Source: Actinokineospora bangkokensis
GTDB lineage: Bacteria > Actinomycetota > Actinomycetes > Mycobacteriales > Pseudonocardiaceae
Direction: 5' to 3'
Assembly (NCBI RefSeq): GCF_001940455.1
Contig: NZ_MKQR01000013.1
Location: 210,787-274,786, forward strand
DNA: 64,000 nucleotides
In this document: positions 61,997-64,000 of the stretch, one piece after another
Layout: every line of letters begins with the position of its first letter
Position numbering within the stretch: the first letter of the stretch is position 1
The notes under the pieces: model-generated
What the model saw: the letters and a program-made list of their open reading frames with translations, nothing else
The model's database searches: none
What the model was told of the DNA's origin: nothing
Made by a program: the position numbers and the translations under genes

Positions 61997-64000
61997 CTGA
62001 CCCCGGCGCGGCGGCGGGCGGTGAGCGCGGGGACCGCCGAGCGCTCGGCCACCGCGGGGTAGCCGCCCAGCGCCGCGGCCAGCGCGGCGACGGTGCTGTG
62101 GTCGAACAGGCCGCGCACCGGCACGTCCACGCCGAGCCGGGCGCGCAGCCGCACCGCGACCCTGGTGGCCAGCAGCGAGTGCCCGCCCAGCTCGAAGAAG
62201 TCGTCGTGCGCCCCCACCCGCTCGACGCCCAGCACCTCCTGCCACACCTGCGCGACCGCGCGCTCCTCGGGCGTGGCGGGCGCGGTGGCGACCTCGGCGG
62301 CCCGCGCGCGCGGCAGCGGCAGGCGGGCGTGGTCGACCTTGCCGTTGGGGGTCACCGGGAAAGCGTCGAGCACGACGAACGCGGCGGGCACCATGTAGTC
62401 GGGCAGCCGGTCGAGCAGGGACGCGCGCAGCTCGTCCACCACCACCTCGCCGCGCGGCACCACGTACGCGGTCAGCTGCGGCTCCCCGGTCGGCGTCGGG
62501 GTCGGGCGCACGACGGCGGCGCGGACGGTGCCGTGGCGCAGCAGCGCGGCCTCGATCTCGCCGGGTTCCATCCGGTGCCCGCGGATCTTCACCTGCCGGT
62601 CGGCGCGGCCCAGGATCTCCACCGACCCGTCCTGGCGCCTGCGGGCCAGGTCGCCGGTGCGGTAGAGGCGGCCGCCGGGGGCCGTGGCGTACGGGTCGGG
62701 CACGTAGCGGTCGGCGGTGGCGGCGGGCCTGCCGCGGTAGCCGGTGGCCACGCCCCGGCCGCCGATGTAGAGCTCCCCCACCGAGCCGACGGGCACCAGC
62801 TGGAGGTCGGCGTCGAGGAGGTGGATGGTGTAGTTCGCCAGCGCGGACCAGTCCGCGACGGTGCCGTCGGCGCGCATCCTGGCGGCGCTGGCCCACACCG
62901 TCGCCTCGGTGGGGCCGTAGAGGTCCCACACGGTCGCGCCGCCCGCGGCCAGCCGCCGCACCAGCTCGGCGGGCAGCTTCTCCCCGCCGGAGAGCACGCG
63001 CATGCCCGCGCGCGGCAGCCACCCGTTGTCGGCCAGCATCCGCAGCGTCACCGGGGTGGCCTGCAGGACGGTGGGCCGCTCCCGCTCGACCAGGGCGATC
63101 ATCCGCTCGGGGTCGCGGGCCTGCTCGGCGTCCGCCAGCACCACGGTCGCCCCGACCAGCAGCGGCGAGTACAGCTCCAGCACCGACGGGTCGAACGAGA
63201 TGGTCGTCAGCGCCACCACCCGGTCCGCGGCGGTCATCCCCGGGCGGGCCGTGGCGGCGGTGGCGAAGGCGGTGAGCGCGGCGTGGTCGACCACGACGCC
63301 CTTGGGGGTGCCGGTGGACCCGGAGGTGTAGATGGCGTAGGCCGGGTCGTGGCCGGTGGGCCGGTGCGCGGGCGGGGTGGCCGGGCGGGCGGCGATGGCG
63401 GCGCGCTCGGCGTCGACCAGCAGCACCCGGGCGGTGGTGGCGGGCACCCGGTCGCCGAGCCCGGTCTCGGTGAGCACCAGGCGGGCGCCGGAGTCCTCGA
63501 CCATGAGCGCGACGCGGCCCGCCGGGAAGTCGGGGTCGACGGGCACGTACGCGGCGCCGGTCTTGAGCACGGCCAGCAGCGAGGTCAGCAGGTGCGGCCC
63601 GCGGTCGAGCAGGACCGCGACCAGCTCGCCCGGCCCGGCGCCCAGGGCCGCGAGGTGGTGGGCGAGCCGGTTGGCGCCCGCGTCCAGCTCCGCGTAGGTG
63701 GTGTCGCCCGCGGCGCTGGTGATCGCGGTGGCGCCGGGGCTGAACAGCGCCTGCGCGGCGACCAGGTCCACGATGGTGCGGTCCGGCAGCGCGGTGGTGG
63801 TGTCGTTCCACTCCCCCAGCAGCTTGTCCCGCTGGCCCTCGGGCAGCAGGTCGACCACCGCGGCGAGGCTCTTGGCGCTCGCGCCGGGCCGCTCGACCGC
63901 CGCGGCCAGCACCCGCACGAACCCGTCGGCGATGCGGGCGGCGCGGTCGTGGTCGAACAGGGCGGCGGCGAAGTGCAGGCGGGCGTTGACCGTGCCGTCG
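61993..64000 (-). CDS. NRPS, C (partial)-A-PCP, runs off the window
   Basis: The visible part is the end of a condensation domain (RLHFAAALFDHDRAARIADG at the right edge), then a full A domain (IYTSGSTGTPKGVV, DLYGPTEATVW, YRTGDLARR, final Lys in NGKVDH) and a PCP (GGHSLLATRV). The N-terminal side lies beyond 64000. Pocket residues read D-P-L-Q-L-G-L-V-W-K, close to the Gly code DILQLGLIWK, so glycine is the prediction. Its stop overlaps the aminotransferase-like gene. No thioesterase or terminal domain after the PCP. Confidence 0.93.
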   Translation of the reverse strand, partial: DGTVNARLHFAAALFDHDRAARIADGFVRVLAAAVERPGASAKSLAAVVDLLPEGQRDKLLGEWNDTTTALPDRTIVDLVAAQALFSPGATAITSAAGDTTYAELDAGANRLAHHLAALGAGPGELVAVLLDRGPHLLTSLLAVLKTGAAYVPVDPDFPAGRVALMVEDSGARLVLTETGLGDRVPATTARVLLVDAERAAIAARPATPPAHRPTGHDPAYAIYTSGSTGTPKGVVVDHAALTAFATAATARPGMTAADRVVALTTISFDPSVLELYSPLLVGATVVLADAEQARDPERMIALVERERPTVLQATPVTLRMLADNGWLPRAGMRVLSGGEKLPAELVRRLAAGGATVWDLYGPTEATVWASAARMRADGTVADWSALANYTIHLLDADLQLVPVGSVGELYIGGRGVATGYRGRPAATADRYVPDPYATAPGGRLYRTGDLARRRQDGSVEILGRADRQVKIRGHRMEPGEIEAALLRHGTVRAAVVRPTPTPTGEPQLTAYVVPRGEVVVDELRASLLDRLPDYMVPAAFVVLDAFPVTPNGKVDHARLPLPRARAAEVATAPATPEERAVAQVWQEVLGVERVGAHDDFFELGGHSLLATRVAVRLRARLGVDVPVRGLFDHSTVAALAAALGGYPAVAERSAVPALTARRRAGVR

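Overview
The window is about 64 kb of very GC-rich DNA with dense, mostly minus-strand genes, frequent GTG starts and many 4-nt start/stop overlaps. Gene content (WYL regulator, DUF5997, NRPS/PKS genes, class III lanthipeptide synthetase) points to an actinomycete chromosome, probably a Pseudonocardiales-type strain; the family-level guess is inference. I saw no tRNA, rRNA, insertion sequence or CRISPR array.

Left edge (1-7.8 kb), housekeeping and accessory genes: a DinB-fold protein divergent from a WYL regulator with a perfect inverted repeat between them, a frameshifted acetyltransferase, a secreted lipase, an OsmC protein, a DUF5997 gene paired with an HTH-less LysR-type effector domain, a GNAT and 6-phosphogluconate dehydrogenase. 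A lone NRPS (C-A-PCP-C) follows at 7.9-12.3 kb, then a flavodoxin-like protein. A compact class III lanthipeptide locus (13.6-16.2 kb) pairs a LanKC synthetase with a 36-codon precursor whose core carries one SxxSxxxC ring motif. An LLM oxidoreductase, an anti-sigma-type ATPase and an IlvD/Edd dehydratase complete this stretch.

The rest (19.6 kb to beyond the right end) is a hybrid NRPS-PKS gene cluster. Central operon, read right to left from about 35.1 kb: MFS exporter, A-PCP loading protein, an AT-less KS-KR-ACP polyketide synthase, a class V PLP enzyme, a type II thioesterase, a discrete acyltransferase, and an FkbK/J/I/H-type cassette that makes hydroxymalonyl-ACP (no FkbG-type O-methyltransferase is present). 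It ends in mtnA, mtnB and mtnD, three methionine-salvage genes translationally coupled to the cassette. A LuxR-type regulator lies at its head. A second operon (51.2 to 36.6 kb) encodes an SbnA-type 2,3-diaminopropionate enzyme and two NRPSs, together four modules, ending in a thioesterase whose nucleophile is Cys instead of Ser. A SyrP/TauD-type hydroxylase diverges from it. A third operon (beyond 64.0 to 52.5 kb) encodes an NRPS with a glycine-like code, a class III aminotransferase lacking its PLP lysine, a carbamoyltransferase, two LanB-like (aminoacyl-tRNA-dependent) proteins, a free A domain, a 60-residue A-domain-tail-like protein, a threonine-dehydratase-like enzyme and a free PCP.

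Taken together (inference): the genes suggest a peptide-polyketide made from a Val-like starter, one hydroxymalonate-derived extension, Ser, Gly and 2,3-diaminopropionate or ureidoalanine-type residues, resembling zwittermicin-type building-block logic. It carries unusual additions: salvage of methylthioadenosine-derived sugar, LanB-like proteins working beside a free A/PCP pair, and a cysteine thioesterase. The right-hand NRPS runs off the window, so the cluster is incomplete here.
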